Shown: piece after piece, positions 26,942-36,946 of the stretch
How positions within the stretch are numbered: position 1 is the stretch's first letter
Layout: each line of letters starts with the position of its first letter
Source: Aliiglaciecola lipolytica E3
Lineage (GTDB): Bacteria > Pseudomonadota > Gammaproteobacteria > Enterobacterales > Alteromonadaceae
Assembly (NCBI RefSeq): GCF_000314975.1
Contig: NZ_BAEN01000015.1
Span: forward strand, 62,001-126,000
Reading direction: 5' to 3'
Length of the DNA stretch: 64,000 bases
Notes under the pieces: generated by a model
What the model saw: only the letters and a program-made list of their open reading frames with translations
Database searches by the model: none
Told to the model about the DNA's origin: nothing
Position numbers and translations under genes: made by a program

Positions 26942-26972
26942 GGTCAGCAAATTAATCAACTTATTTCGTTTA

Positions 26973-28178
26973 TTATCCTTGGTTTTGATACCAAGTTTTA
27001 AATTCATCAGAAGCTAAAAATCCGGCGAAAGACGGCTCGCTCCCAAGACTTTCGGGAGTGAATTCATAATACAAACGATCACTGATCAGGTTTAACGTAT
27101 CTGCTACACCTTGATAGTTTTGTTGTTCGTTATAAATCGTTAACAGTGTCCAATACGGTGGCTCAAAACTAGGTTCTGCGTTTACCCCTAAATAGGCGTA
27201 TTTAAGCGCTTCATTCATTTGTCCCAGATTATAATGTAAGTTAGCACTTAGCTCTCCAAGCGCACCATCCATGCCAAAACGCTCGATTACATTTGCCATA
27301 GCCTGTAGCGTTTTCGTATTGTTGTTAGTCATCACGTAATAATCGATGAGCATAAATTGGGTAGAAGGAGAATCCCCAAAATGTTTATCCAGTAAACCAA
27401 GTTGAGTCAGATATTCGTCATCGTTGATGTTTTGCGCCAGCATAATGCCGGTATCAATGATTACGCGTTGCTTTTTCATTTCCTCTGGCATGTTCTGTAA
27501 TAGGCGATAGGCTTGTTCAAACTGGCCCGCTTGACGTAGGCGACCTATTTGTTGAAATTTATTCATCACGTCTTGATTGATTTTTGCATTGCCGAACATC
27601 TTGCCGAAGAAAGAGTCGTCAGTAGAGACCATTAAACTCGTGGCTTGCGTTAACGAAGTACTAAATAATCCACCTTTACTGGCCAGATGAAAGTCATACA
27701 CTTTTTGCGCTTCGTTTAAATATAAAATCAAATATTCATGCCCACCGGTTGCATAGTCAATGCGCACTAAGGGTCGAAGCACGCCTTGTTCGTCAATCAT
27801 GCGAACAAATAGGGTATTGGCTTCTTCAATAAAAAATTGTCCAAACAGATTGTTGATTAATACTTTTTGAGTTGAAGGAGATGAAAACCCAAGGATGAAA
27901 TCGTTGATATCTTTTTGTTTCGAAAATAGAGCAGTGGCTACAATTCGCCCTAATTTTTCTGTGTCGGTAAGCTTCCCTAAAGTATCAAGATCTTTGGCAT
28001 TTAGGGCGTCAACAAACACACCTGCGCTAGCCGCAGATTGTTCGGTAAAGTCTGACTTTTGATTTTTTCCACCCATCTGTTGAGCGTTGGCTAAACTCAC
28101 CAAGCTGCTTAACAAAAAAATTGTCAGCAGGTTTCGAAGGTAATTTAAGTAGGTGTTATGCGTAGTTTTATTGTTCAT
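26973..28178 (-). CDS. secreted TPR-like protein of unknown function
   Basis: The 401-residue protein starts with a signal peptide (LLTIFLLSSLVSLANA, about residues 17-32). The first half is a mixed alpha/beta region of unknown type (ASAGVFVDALNAKDLDTLGKL...). The second half looks like TPR or SEL-type helical repeats, for example QAGQFEQAYRLLQNMPEE, ALGELSANLHYNLGQMNEALKYAYLGVN and WTLLTIYNEQQNYQGVADTL. It is convergent with ubiI and stands alone. I do not recognise a named family; periplasmic localisation is inferred. Confidence 0.7.
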   Translation of the reverse strand: MNNKTTHNTYLNYLRNLLTIFLLSSLVSLANAQQMGGKNQKSDFTEQSAASAGVFVDALNAKDLDTLGKLTDTEKLGRIVATALFSKQKDINDFILGFSSPSTQKVLINNLFGQFFIEEANTLFVRMIDEQGVLRPLVRIDYATGGHEYLILYLNEAQKVYDFHLASKGGLFSTSLTQATSLMVSTDDSFFGKMFGNAKINQDVMNKFQQIGRLRQAGQFEQAYRLLQNMPEEMKKQRVIIDTGIMLAQNINDDEYLTQLGLLDKHFGDSPSTQFMLIDYYVMTNNNTKTLQAMANVIERFGMDGALGELSANLHYNLGQMNEALKYAYLGVNAEPSFEPPYWTLLTIYNEQQNYQGVADTLNLISDRLYYEFTPESLGSEPSFAGFLASDEFKTWYQNQG

Positions 28179-28317
28179 AAAATAAGTCCATTTGACTGCA
28201 TTGCGATAATTTTAGTTTTGCCTGATTGATTTTGCCGCTAAAAACCTGATTTGTACATCGCTAAGCCGCTTTTTTGTGCATTGGGCACAATGGTCCGGTC
28301 GACTCGGTATACGCAAG

Positions 28318-28346
28318 TTGTTTTGCTTATTGAAAATACTTAGCAT
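28318..28346 (+). promoter_or_regulatory. candidate sigma70 promoter of the M24 peptidase gene
   Basis: TTGTTT (28318-28323) and TAGCAT (28341-28346) are separated by 17 nt and lie about 30 nt upstream of the ATG at 28377. The match is fair, particularly for the -35 box. Confidence 0.4.
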
Positions 28347-28376
28347 AGACAAAACACTTAACGGGTTGAGATAACC

Positions 28377-29657
28377 ATGCAAAAAAGAACGTTTCTAAAA
28401 TTATCAACTTTCGGAATGGCATCATTTGCATTCACAGGTTCTTCGGTCGGTAGCGAAGCGAAATCTTCAATATCTACGACTATGCCAACGGTTAATATGG
28501 ACGTCGAACCGATTTCTGTCATAGAAAGAAAACGTCGTATCGAAAATGCGCAGCGATATATGGAAGAGCACGACATTGATGCGATTGTTCTGGATGCGGG
28601 CGCGTCGATGGACTATTTCACCGGAATTCAGTGGTGGCGAAGCGAACGATTAACCGGGGTAGTTATCCCTCGTAGCGGTGATATTGCTGTTGTGTGTCCT
28701 TTTTTTGAAGAGCCGAGCATTCGAGAATCATTGAAGCTTGGCGATGATGTTCGGGTTTGGCAAGAGCATGAAAGTCCATTCGAATTGGTCAAACAAATCT
28801 TGCGAGATAGAGGGATTCAAAAAGGTCAGATTGGATTTGAAACAAGTGTTAGGTATTTCATTGTAGATGGCATTATGTCGTTATTACCTAACATGACACA
28901 TACCAATGCTGAACCTGTTATTTTAGGTTGTCGGATGTATAAATCTCCACAAGAATTAACCCTTATCCATAAAGCAAATGAGGTGACTTTAGCAGCCTAC
29001 CAATATGTGTTTTCCAAGTTGAAGTTGGGCATGAGCCAGCAAGACGTTAAACAATTAATGAACAACGCCCAATCCCAATTAGGTGGGCGCAATGCTTGGT
29101 GCCTAGCGCTGTTTAATGATGCAAGCGCTTATCCTCATGGAACTAAGCAACCGCAAGTGATTAAGCCAGGTTCAGTGGTGTTACTAGATAGTGGTTGCAG
29201 TGTGCATGGTTATCAATCGGATATCAGTCGCACACTGGTTTATGGGGAGGCGACTAAAAAGCAACGTGCCGTTTGGAATACCGTGCGAGAAGGACAACGC
29301 ATCGCATTTGAAACCGCTAAAGTGGGTGTACCTGCAGGCAAGGTTGATGATGCGGTACGGACTTTTTACGAAAAACAAGGCTACGGACCTTTATATCAAC
29401 TTCCTGGATTATCGCATCGCACAGGACACGGTATCGGCATGGAAGGCCACGAAAGTGTAAACTTTGTGAAAGGCGAAACCACCTTGCTTAATAAAGGAAT
29501 GTGTTTATCAAATGAACCAGGCATTTACATTCCAGGTGAATTCGGCGTGCGATTAGAAGATTGTTTATACATGGGCGACAAAAAAGCCCATTGGTTTACC
29601 GAACCACCGGAGTCTTTAGACGAACCCCTAGGGCGACTCGTGCCTTTATCTCTATAA
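28377..29657 (+). CDS. exported M24 family metallopeptidase (Xaa-Pro dipeptidase-like)
   Basis: The 426-residue protein begins QKRTFLKLSTFGMASFAF, a Tat-type signal with KR in place of RR, so export in a folded state is probable. The rest is a creatinase-type N-terminal domain and an M24 domain with metal ligands in LLDSGCSVHGYQSDISRTL (two Asp), HRTGHGIGMEGHE (His), LSNEPGIYI (Glu) and GVRLEDC (Glu). It would hydrolyse X-Pro dipeptides or related amides in the periplasm. It is distinct from pepP. A REP array follows the stop codon. Confidence 0.87.
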   Translation: MQKRTFLKLSTFGMASFAFTGSSVGSEAKSSISTTMPTVNMDVEPISVIERKRRIENAQRYMEEHDIDAIVLDAGASMDYFTGIQWWRSERLTGVVIPRSGDIAVVCPFFEEPSIRESLKLGDDVRVWQEHESPFELVKQILRDRGIQKGQIGFETSVRYFIVDGIMSLLPNMTHTNAEPVILGCRMYKSPQELTLIHKANEVTLAAYQYVFSKLKLGMSQQDVKQLMNNAQSQLGGRNAWCLALFNDASAYPHGTKQPQVIKPGSVVLLDSGCSVHGYQSDISRTLVYGEATKKQRAVWNTVREGQRIAFETAKVGVPAGKVDDAVRTFYEKQGYGPLYQLPGLSHRTGHGIGMEGHESVNFVKGETTLLNKGMCLSNEPGIYIPGEFGVRLEDCLYMGDKKAHWFTEPPESLDEPLGRLVPLSL

Positions 29658-29662
29658 CACCT

Positions 29663-29865
29663 GTAGCAGGGGATTCAGCCCCTGAAGATTGATTAGCATG
29701 CACCGGGATAAATCCCGGCCTACACCTGAAACGTTGATTGCCATTCACCGGGATAAATCCCGGCCTACACCTGAAACGTTGATTGCCATCCACCGGTATA
29801 AATCCCGGTCTACACCTGAAACGTTGATTGTCACCCACCGGGATAAATCCCTGCCTATGGTGTTG
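29663..29865. repeat. REP/BIME array: one plus-oriented and four minus-oriented REP-like units
   Basis: GTAG followed by the hairpin CAGGGG/CCCCTG occupies 29663-29684 on the plus strand. Then four units start at 29701, 29746, 29791 and 29836, an exact 45-bp period. Their minus strand reads GTAGGCCGGGATTTATCCCGG, or a close variant, i.e. a GTAG tetranucleotide before a palindrome. This head-to-tail composition is that of RAYT-mobilised REP elements. The array lies between the convergent M24 and LysR genes and may also end their transcripts. Confidence 0.8.
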
Positions 29866-29866
29866 A

Positions 29867-30715
29867 TTACGACTTCAATCGCGCCATAATAAAATCTGCT
29901 AATGCACGACTGATTTGCGGATGCTGGGTGTCTTGGTTGAACAAACAAATTTTTATTTTACCAAGATGTGGCAGCGACTTATGCCGTATCTCTTGTAACG
30001 CATTGGGCAAACTAGAACGTGCTAATGCTGTAATGCCCAACCCTTGTTGAATCGCGGCAATAAGACCATACAAATCCGCATTGGTATAGGTAATGCGCCA
30101 GCTGGTGGTTTGTTGTTTGAGTTTTTCAATCACTCGCGAACGATAAACACAGCCATCTGGTGCGAGTACTAAGGCTACCTTATTGGTAGCAATCGCCTTG
30201 TTAGCATCTCCAACCCATATCAATTCATCCTCTAGAACCACTTCCCCCTGCGTTTGCTGATCGGGATGCACCAAAGCGAGGACTAAATCAAAATCCCGTC
30301 GTTTTTTGTCATCCAACAAACTGCGGCTTAATGCGGAAGTGACTTCCAGCGCCACGTCAGGATACTGTTTACTGAACTCGCCTACGATACTCGGCAGCAA
30401 GGTTGTGGCAAATTCACTGGGTATGCCTAGCCGCAGGCGACCACGCAATGAAGACTGCTCAAATTGACGAAAGATATCGTCATTAATATCTAGCATGGCT
30501 TTGGCGTGTTGCAACAGTGCCTGTCCATCTTGATTCACAACCTGACGCTGACCTATTTTCTCAAACAATCGGCGACCTAGCTGTTCTTCTAACTTTTTGA
30601 TTTGTAAGCTTATGGCAGGTTGCGAACGGCCTAACATATCACCGGCTTTGGCAAACCCGCCTAGTTCGACCACGCTAACAAAAGTGCGTAAATTGTCTAA
30701 AGAAAGCTGTCTCAT
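29867..30715 (-). CDS. LysR family transcriptional regulator
   Basis: The 282-residue protein has the LysR winged helix at residues 1-60 (LDNLRTFVSVVELGGFAKAGDMLGRSQPAISLQIKKLEEQLGRRLF, given here only to locate it) and a periplasmic-binding-protein-like effector domain (GRLRLGIPSEFATTLLPSIV...). It is divergent from gcvT with 154 bp between them, so it could control the glycine cleavage operon or itself. It is shorter than E. coli GcvA and not clearly that protein. Its target and effector are unknown. Confidence 0.9.
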   Translation of the reverse strand: MRQLSLDNLRTFVSVVELGGFAKAGDMLGRSQPAISLQIKKLEEQLGRRLFEKIGQRQVVNQDGQALLQHAKAMLDINDDIFRQFEQSSLRGRLRLGIPSEFATTLLPSIVGEFSKQYPDVALEVTSALSRSLLDDKKRRDFDLVLALVHPDQQTQGEVVLEDELIWVGDANKAIATNKVALVLAPDGCVYRSRVIEKLKQQTTSWRITYTNADLYGLIAAIQQGLGITALARSSLPNALQEIRHKSLPHLGKIKICLFNQDTQHPQISRALADFIMARLKS

Positions 30716-30746
30716 ATTCGATTTGGTTGCTAAAAATTCATTAATA

Positions 30747-30762
30747 TTACTAATTTAAGTAA
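30747..30762. promoter_or_regulatory. candidate LysR-type dyad
   Basis: TTACT (30747-30751) and AGTAA (30758-30762) are reverse complements separated by AATTTA. This gives the T-N11-A form typical of LysR binding sites, 32-47 nt upstream of the lysR start and inside the lysR-gcvT divergent region. Confidence 0.4.
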
Positions 30763-30806
30763 TTTAATACATTTAAAAAAATTATGTAAGCATTTGAATT
30801 ATCAAT

Positions 30807-30835
30807 TTGTCCCAACGCCGTCTGATTTCTATACT
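30807..30835 (+). promoter_or_regulatory. candidate sigma70 promoter of the gcv operon
   Basis: TTGTCC (30807-30812) and TATACT (30830-30835) have a 17-nt spacer and lie 35 nt upstream of the gcvT ATG. No glycine riboswitch fold was recognised in the leader, which is too short for one. Confidence 0.55.
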
Positions 30836-30869
30836 TCTCTACCAAGGTGAACTAATCAGGTGAATGTAA

Positions 30870-31949
30870 ATGACCAATAAAACTGTGCTACATGCAAAGC
30901 ATATCGAAGCTGGCGCGAAAATGGTGGATTTCCACGGGTGGGAAATGCCAATCAACTACGGTTCTCAAATTGAAGAACATCACGCGGTTAGAAAAGATGC
31001 TGGCATGTTTGACGTCTCACATATGACCATTGTGGATGTTAAAGGCAGTGAAGCAAAAGGCTATTTACGCAAGCTTTTGGCAAATGACGTCGCTAAATTA
31101 AGCGATAAAGGTAAAGCCCTATACAGCGGCATGCTTAATGAAGACGGTGGCGTTGTTGATGATTTGATTGTTTATCACTTTGATGAAACCAATTATCGTT
31201 TGGTGGTGAATTCAGCCACTCGTGAAAAAGACATGAATTGGCTAAATGGCGTCGCTGAAGAATTTTCGGTTAGCATTACTGAAATCCCAGACTTTGCCAT
31301 GATCGCAGTGCAAGGCCCTAATGCCAAAGAAAAAGCAGCTGCATTATTTTCTGATGCGCAAAAAGAAGCGGTAGCGGGCATGAAACCTTTCTTTGGTGTT
31401 CAAGCCGAAGATTTATTCATTGCAACCACAGGTTACACTGGTGAAGCCGGGTATGAAATCATGGTTCCTAACGATATGGCGGCCGATTTTTGGCAGCGCC
31501 TGATTGACGCTGGCGTAACGCCCTGTGGTTTGGGTGCGCGTGATACGCTGCGTTTAGAAGCCGGTATGAATTTATATGGTCAGGATATGGACGAAACGAT
31601 TTCTCCATTGGCAGCAAATATGGCTTGGACTATCACTTGGGAGCCATCTGAGCGCGACTTCATGGGGCGTAAAGCGCTAGAAACGCAAAAAGCACATGGC
31701 ACGCACAAATTAGTTGGCTTGGTGATGACCGATAAGGGGGTCCTGCGTACAGGGCAAAAAGTAAAAGTCTCTGAAGGTGAAGGCGTTATTACGTCGGGTA
31801 CATTTTCACCTACACTTGGACACAGTATCGCCATGGCAAGAATTCCAGCCACCTCTGACGAAACCGCAGAAGTGGAAATGCGTAAAAAGTGGGTTACCGT
31901 AAAGATAGTGAAACCTAGCTTTGTTAGAAACGGAAAAAGTGTTCTGTAA
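30870..31949 (+). CDS. gcvT: glycine cleavage system aminomethyltransferase (T protein)
   Basis: The 359-residue protein opens with [21 protein letters not shown] and has [24 protein letters not shown] (folate-binding region) and [18 protein letters not shown], all GcvT signatures. It transfers the methylene group from the H-protein aminomethyl-lipoyl arm to tetrahydrofolate, releasing ammonia. It is first in the gcvT-gcvH-gcvP operon. Its length matches the family. Confidence 0.97.
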   Translation: MTNKTVLHAKHIEAGAKMVDFHGWEMPINYGSQIEEHHAVRKDAGMFDVSHMTIVDVKGSEAKGYLRKLLANDVAKLSDKGKALYSGMLNEDGGVVDDLIVYHFDETNYRLVVNSATREKDMNWLNGVAEEFSVSITEIPDFAMIAVQGPNAKEKAAALFSDAQKEAVAGMKPFFGVQAEDLFIATTGYTGEAGYEIMVPNDMAADFWQRLIDAGVTPCGLGARDTLRLEAGMNLYGQDMDETISPLAANMAWTITWEPSERDFMGRKALETQKAHGTHKLVGLVMTDKGVLRTGQKVKVSEGEGVITSGTFSPTLGHSIAMARIPATSDETAEVEMRKKWVTVKIVKPSFVRNGKSVL

Positions 31950-32018
31950 CATTAAAAAGCAACACCTGAACTAAAATTTCGACAAGTAGTATTATAAAAA
32001 CCAATATTAGGAACGATT

Positions 32019-32408
32019 ATGAGCAACATTCCATCAGAATTACGTTATGCATCAACTCACGAATGGGTCCGGAACGAAGGTGATGGTACTTTCACTGTGG
32101 GGATTACCGAACACGCCCAAGAACTTTTAGGCGACATGGTGTTTGTTGAATTACCTGAAGTAGGTGATGCTGTTGGCGCGGGCGACGACGTTGCAGTTGC
32201 TGAGTCTGTTAAAGCCGCATCTGACGTCTATGCACCTATCACTGGTACAATCGTAGCGATTAACGAAGACTTGGAAAACACGCCAGAGCTGGTTAACAGC
32301 GACGCATTTGGCGATGGTTGGTTATTCCGCATCGAAGCTGAAGATCCAACTGAAGTGGAGTCTCTGTTAGATGCTGAAGGTTACGAAAACAGTATCGACG
32401 AAGATTAA
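32019..32408 (+). CDS. gcvH: glycine cleavage system H protein
   Basis: The 129-residue protein has the lipoyl-accepting lysine Lys65 in [15 protein letters not shown]. The start [18 protein letters not shown] is typical, and GDGWLFRIE near the C terminus completes the fold. AGGAACG precedes the ATG. It shuttles the aminomethyl group between P, T and L proteins. It is separated from gcvP by a 115-bp spacer with a strong hairpin. Confidence 0.97.
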   Translation: MSNIPSELRYASTHEWVRNEGDGTFTVGITEHAQELLGDMVFVELPEVGDAVGAGDDVAVAESVKAASDVYAPITGTIVAINEDLENTPELVNSDAFGDGWLFRIEAEDPTEVESLLDAEGYENSIDED

Positions 32409-32426
32409 TCTTCGTTCTCAATATTA

Positions 32427-32471
32427 TGCTCGCGATGGTGTTTTTTAGGATTCATCTAAAAATCGCGAGCA
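32427..32471 (+). other. stable RNA hairpin between gcvH and gcvP
   Basis: TGCTCGCGAT (32427-32436) and ATCGCGAGCA (32462-32471) are perfect complements. Inside, TTTTTAG can pair with CTAAAAA. No T-run follows on the plus strand, so it is more likely an mRNA processing or stability element, or a partial attenuator setting the H:P ratio, than a full terminator. Confidence 0.6.
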
Positions 32472-32523
32472 AATCGCATTTCTATTCCCAGTATCACATT
32501 GTTTAAATTAAAGGCATTCATTC

Positions 32524-35424
32524 ATGGCTAATATCCCGTTTTCACTCGCACAGCTTGAACAATCAGAAGATTTTGTAAGGCGTCACATCGGCCCTAGCGA
32601 AAGCGAAATGGCCGAAATGCTAGAGTTTGTTGGTGCCGATTCATTAGACGATTTAATGAAGCAGACTGTACCGGCAGGGATTCGTTTACCTGAAGCCCTT
32701 AACATTGGCGACAGTATTACCGAAGTGCAAGCACTGCACGAGCTTAAGCAAATCGCCGCTAAGAATCAGATTAAGCGCAGTTTTATTGGAATGGGTTACA
32801 GCGATACTATTACCCCCAACGTTATTTTACGTAACGTATTGGAAAATCCAGGTTGGTACACGGCTTATACACCTTATCAGCCTGAAATTGCGCAAGGTAG
32901 ATTAGAAGCGCTATTAAACTTCCAGCAAGTGACGATTGATTTGACTGGTTTAGAACTCGCTTCCGCTTCGTTGTTAGATGAAGCCACTGCCGCCGCTGAA
33001 GCCATGGGCTTGGCGAAACGCGTTTCGAAAAACCGCAAAGCAAACAGTTTCTTTGTAGCTGATGATGTGCATCCGCAAACTTTAGATGTGGTAAAAACCC
33101 GCGCCGATATGTTTGGTTTTGACGTAATCGTTGGTAAAGAATCAGAAGCGGCATCTCACGATGTGTTCGGCGCGTTATTGCAGTACCCAGGCACAACGGG
33201 CGAAGTTAAAGATCTTACCGATATCATCAGTGCTCTGCACGATAACAAAGCGATAGTATCGGTGGCTGCTGATATTATGAGCCTAGTTTTATTAAAATCA
33301 CCCGGCGAAATGGGCGCTGACGTAGTATTGGGATCAGCACAACGTTTTGGTGTACCTATGGGCTATGGTGGTCCTCACGCTGCATTTTTTGCTACCCGTG
33401 ATGCTTACAAGCGCTCTCTGCCCGGTCGTATCATAGGCGTGTCTAAAGACACCCGCGGACGCCCGGCATTGCGTATGGCACTGCAAACGCGCGAACAACA
33501 TATACGTCGTGAAAAAGCCAATTCGAATATCTGTACTGCACAAGTGTTGTTGGCCAATATGGCTTCTTTTTACGCGGTTTACCATGGTCCAAAAGGCTTA
33601 AAAACCATTGCAACGCGCATTAACCGTTTAGCGGATTTATTGGCTAGCGCATTAACGCGCCACGGCTATGCGCTTAAGCATAGTAGCTGGTTTGACACCA
33701 TCACAGTCTTAGTTGACGACAAAGCGTCGCTTATTGCTCGTGCTGCTGAGGCTGGTATGAACCTTCGTTCTGATTTAGCCGATAACGAAGTTGGAATTTC
33801 AATTGACGAAACCACTAATCGTCACGATTTAAAAGCGTTAATCGATTTGTTCTGCGGCGACTTGCATGGTTTCGATATTGAAATGTTGGATGCCGAAATT
33901 ACTACTCAAGGTTCCAAGTCACTACCTGAGTCTTTATTGCGTAGCGATGACATTTTGAGTAACCCAGTATTTAACTCATATCACTCTGAAACAGAAATGC
34001 TGCGCTATATTAAATCTTTAGAAGACAAAGATTTAGCCTTGAATCACTCCATGATTAGCCTTGGCTCATGTACCATGAAACTTAATGCAACGGCTGAAAT
34101 GATCCCGGTCACTTGGCCTGAATTTGGCAAACTGCATCCTTTTGCGCCCATCGAACAAGCGCAGGGTTACAAACAGATGATTGACGAGTTAAGTGAGTGG
34201 TTAATTAACATCACCGGATATGATGCCATGTCAATGCAACCTAACTCAGGCGCGCAGGGCGAATATGCGGGATTGATTGCAATTAAAAACTACCACGAAA
34301 GCCGTGGGGAAGGGCATAGAGATGTATGTTTGATACCCAGCTCAGCACATGGAACTAACCCAGCTTCAGCGCAAATGGTGAGCTTAAAAGTGGTGGTAGT
34401 GAACTGTGATAAAAACGGTAATGTCGATTTAGCCGATTTACGCAAAAAAGCCGCAGAAGTTGCGGACAATCTATCTTGTGCGATGATCACTTACCCGTCA
34501 ACTCATGGTGTGTACGAAGAAACGATCAAAGAAATGTGCGATATAGTGCATGAATTTGGCGGCCAAGTTTACATGGATGGCGCAAACATGAATGCGCAGG
34601 TGGGTGTCACTTCACCCGGTTTAATTGGTGGTGATGTCTCCCATTTGAACTTGCACAAAACCTTCTGTATTCCACACGGTGGCGGCGGCCCCGGCATGGG
34701 ACCTATTGGCGTAAAAGCCCACTTAGCCCCGTTTTTACCGAATCACCAAGTAATCGATACCGGTAATACAACTGCTGGCAACGGAGCGGTTTCTGCTGCG
34801 CCTTGGGGCAGTGCGTCAATTTTGCCAATCAGTTATATGTACATCAAAATGATGGGCAGCGCCGGACTTAAAAAAGCCACCGAAGTGGCGATGTTAAATG
34901 CAAACTACATCGCGCAAAAACTCGAAGGTCACTATCCGGTACTCTACAAAGGTCGAAACAACCGCGTAGCGCACGAATGTATAATCGACTTGCGCCCTAT
35001 TAAAGAAAGCTCTGGTGTGAGTGAAATGGACGTAGCCAAACGACTCAACGACTACGGTTTCCACGCACCCACAATGAGCTTCCCAGTAGCTGGTACGCTG
35101 ATGATCGAACCAACTGAATCTGAAGCTAAAGCCGAACTTGACCGCTTCATCGAAGCCATGATTTGCATCCGCGCAGAAATGGCAAAAGTGGAAAGCGGCG
35201 AATGGGACGCCACCGACAACCCGTTGCACAACGCCCCTCACACCCTAGATGACATATGCGACAGCGACTGGAACCGCAGCTACGACAGACAAACCGCTGC
35301 TTACCCAGTACCGTCAGTTGCCAGAAACAAATTCTGGCCAAGCGTTAACCGCATCGACGACGTATACGGAGATCGAAACTTGATCTGCTCATGCCCGAGT
35401 ATCGAGACCTATATGGAAGATTGA
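32524..35424 (+). CDS. gcvP: glycine dehydrogenase (decarboxylating), P protein
   Basis: The 966-residue single-chain P protein has the usual two half-domains. The PLP-binding Lys712 lies in [16 protein letters not shown], and [10 protein letters not shown] and [11 protein letters not shown] are also typical. It decarboxylates glycine and transfers the aminomethyl group to the H-protein lipoate. It is last in the operon, followed by a terminator at 35495-35521. It marks the right end of the recognisable core region; everything to its right is island. Confidence 0.98.
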   Translation: MANIPFSLAQLEQSEDFVRRHIGPSESEMAEMLEFVGADSLDDLMKQTVPAGIRLPEALNIGDSITEVQALHELKQIAAKNQIKRSFIGMGYSDTITPNVILRNVLENPGWYTAYTPYQPEIAQGRLEALLNFQQVTIDLTGLELASASLLDEATAAAEAMGLAKRVSKNRKANSFFVADDVHPQTLDVVKTRADMFGFDVIVGKESEAASHDVFGALLQYPGTTGEVKDLTDIISALHDNKAIVSVAADIMSLVLLKSPGEMGADVVLGSAQRFGVPMGYGGPHAAFFATRDAYKRSLPGRIIGVSKDTRGRPALRMALQTREQHIRREKANSNICTAQVLLANMASFYAVYHGPKGLKTIATRINRLADLLASALTRHGYALKHSSWFDTITVLVDDKASLIARAAEAGMNLRSDLADNEVGISIDETTNRHDLKALIDLFCGDLHGFDIEMLDAEITTQGSKSLPESLLRSDDILSNPVFNSYHSETEMLRYIKSLEDKDLALNHSMISLGSCTMKLNATAEMIPVTWPEFGKLHPFAPIEQAQGYKQMIDELSEWLINITGYDAMSMQPNSGAQGEYAGLIAIKNYHESRGEGHRDVCLIPSSAHGTNPASAQMVSLKVVVVNCDKNGNVDLADLRKKAAEVADNLSCAMITYPSTHGVYEETIKEMCDIVHEFGGQVYMDGANMNAQVGVTSPGLIGGDVSHLNLHKTFCIPHGGGGPGMGPIGVKAHLAPFLPNHQVIDTGNTTAGNGAVSAAPWGSASILPISYMYIKMMGSAGLKKATEVAMLNANYIAQKLEGHYPVLYKGRNNRVAHECIIDLRPIKESSGVSEMDVAKRLNDYGFHAPTMSFPVAGTLMIEPTESEAKAELDRFIEAMICIRAEMAKVESGEWDATDNPLHNAPHTLDDICDSDWNRSYDRQTAAYPVPSVARNKFWPSVNRIDDVYGDRNLICSCPSIETYMED

Positions 35425-35494
35425 TTTTTTTGTCAGTTTCGAATGAAGTTTGTGTTGCTTAAATAAAGTTTGTGATTTAAATATAGTTTGTGAA

Positions 35495-35521
35495 AAAGGG
35501 TCGAAAGGCCCTTTGCTTTTA
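35495..35521 (+). terminator. gcv operon terminator
   Basis: AAAGGGTC (35495-35502), a GAAA tetraloop and GGCCCTTT (35507-35514, with one G-U pair) form the stem, followed by GCTTTT. It lies 70 nt after the gcvP stop. Three AGTTTGTG copies (35447, 35467, 35485) lie between the stop and the hairpin. Confidence 0.8.
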
Positions 35522-35609
35522 CCAGCCAAAAATATAAGTTAGTCATTTTAAGCTCGATAGATTTTTTATGTGAATCCAATTGAGTTTTGATTATTGACGG
35601 CTTTTCAAT

Positions 35610-36219
35610 TTATAACTCAATTACCGCATAACTTGCTTTACCACTTTTATGAACGCCACTTGCATTAGATACAACAATTGAACTAAGTCTAATTGTATGT
35701 TTTTGTGGCCTATGAACATGGCCAGTAAGGAGGTAATTTGGTGATCTTAATTTTTGGTTTAGTGCCAGACGAATATTGCTACATCCAAAGTCTTATCCGT
35801 TTTGCTTGGAGCACGAAGTTCCTTTTGGTGGTACATGATATAAAATAATATCGCACCTTTTAAATACCGCAAAATAGTCGCTGTCATATTTTATACAACC
35901 AAATTTGATCCCTTTGATTGTCGTTATTGTTCCATCCCCAATAAACCTACTTTTCCCTCCAGCCAAGATTGTGTTCCATTACAAAAATCGTGATTACCAG
36001 AACACACTAAAACAGGCTGATTGAATTCATTAAACCATTTTTTATAAAAGCTAATTTGTTCTTCTGCTGAAATTGAGTTTCTCTATGATCTAAAAAATCG
36101 CTTGTAAGACAAATAACATCAAAGCTTTCACTATTCTCATTAATCCACGTAATAGCATCATCAGAATCATGCAAATCGGTACAGTGCAATATTTTCAAGT
36201 TAGTAACTCCAGTCCTCAT
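35610..36219 (-). pseudogene. broken metallophosphoesterase
   Basis: On the minus strand, three reading frames together give one calcineurin-like phosphoesterase: LKILHCTDLHD (D-x-H motif), VCSGNHDF (GNHD) and TGHVHRPQ (GHxH), ending ASYAVIEL and a TAA at 35612-35610. A frameshift near 36075 moves the frame after the first 50 residues. A second near 35937 follows WLEGKVGLLG, and an in-frame TAA lies at 35795-35793. It overlaps the end of the M48 gene and is the last gene of the restriction operon. The three lesions make it a pseudogene unless there are sequencing errors. It may once have served as a nuclease or phosphatase partner. Confidence 0.8.
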
Positions 36220-36946
36220 AAGCCAGAGGAAGGCTATTAAGCAAATCTCGACGTTCTTTCCAATTGGGCAAATGCTTGTTCATTAATAACCGAAAACGTT
36301 CGTTGTGGTGGCGCTCATGAAGGTGTACTAATTCATGCACCAATATGAACTCCATACACTCTATAGGTTTTTTGGCGAGTTCTAAGTTCAACCAAATGCG
36401 TTTTGCTTGAATATTGCAACTGCCCCACTTGGTTTTCATTTTTTTGATCCCTAATGAGTCAGGTGCTACACCTAACTTCTTCTGCCATTTAGGAAGCATT
36501 TTGGCTATTGAACCGTTCATTTCATATCGGTAAAAGCGGTTGAGTAATTTGAGCTTGTTATCTGTTGAAGTATTTTCAGCTATAGCTATCTCTAAGTTGC
36601 CATTTCCTTTTGCCGTGACATTGTATCTACCTGTTGCTTCGATAAGCTTTAATCGATATTTTTTACCCCAAAGATAGTGGCATTCACCATTAACCATTTC
36701 GCGTGTGGATTGGCGTTCTTGCCCAGCAAAGTCAGCTTGCTGTTTTTTGATCCACGCCAGCTTATTAACAATAGCCAGTCTGATCTTTTGTTCACTCGTA
36801 TCATTCGGAATAGACAATCGCACTTTGCCATTGGGCGGTAATACGCTCAGGTGAATATTTTTAATGGCTCTGCGATTTAGCTCCACATCGATTTCACCAA
36901 TACGCACTACTTCAACACTTTGAGCATTGCTTTTAGTATGACGCAC
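36200..36946 (-). CDS. M48/YgjP-like (DUF45) metallopeptidase
   Basis: The 248-residue protein carries the zinc site HELVHLHERHH (HExxH with downstream His) in the C-terminal half. It also has KMKTKWGSC and RIWLNLELAKKP, the WLM/YgjP (DUF45) signature. The start is a GTG whose G is shared with the last base of the hsdR stop TAG, showing translational coupling. Such genes very often follow hsdR in type I restriction loci. The substrate is unknown; proteolysis of a restriction subunit is one possibility. Confidence 0.88.
   Translation of the reverse strand: MRHTKSNAQSVEVVRIGEIDVELNRRAIKNIHLSVLPPNGKVRLSIPNDTSEQKIRLAIVNKLAWIKKQQADFAGQERQSTREMVNGECHYLWGKKYRLKLIEATGRYNVTAKGNGNLEIAIAENTSTDNKLKLLNRFYRYEMNGSIAKMLPKWQKKLGVAPDSLGIKKMKTKWGSCNIQAKRIWLNLELAKKPIECMEFILVHELVHLHERHHNERFRLLMNKHLPNWKERRDLLNSLPLAYEDWSY

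Noticed and set aside
29697-29865. Possible CRISPR array
   Set aside because: The regular 45-bp units are nearly identical throughout with no unique spacers; the GTAG-palindrome layout identifies REP units instead. The open frames across it are translated repeats, not genes.
30716-30869. Glycine riboswitch before gcvT
   Set aside because: Only 35 nt separate the predicted -10 box and the ATG, and no tandem aptamer-like sequence is visible.
35425-35609. tRNA or att site at the island border
   Set aside because: No tRNA-like fold or long direct repeat was found; only a terminator and three 8-bp words. The far island border is outside the window.
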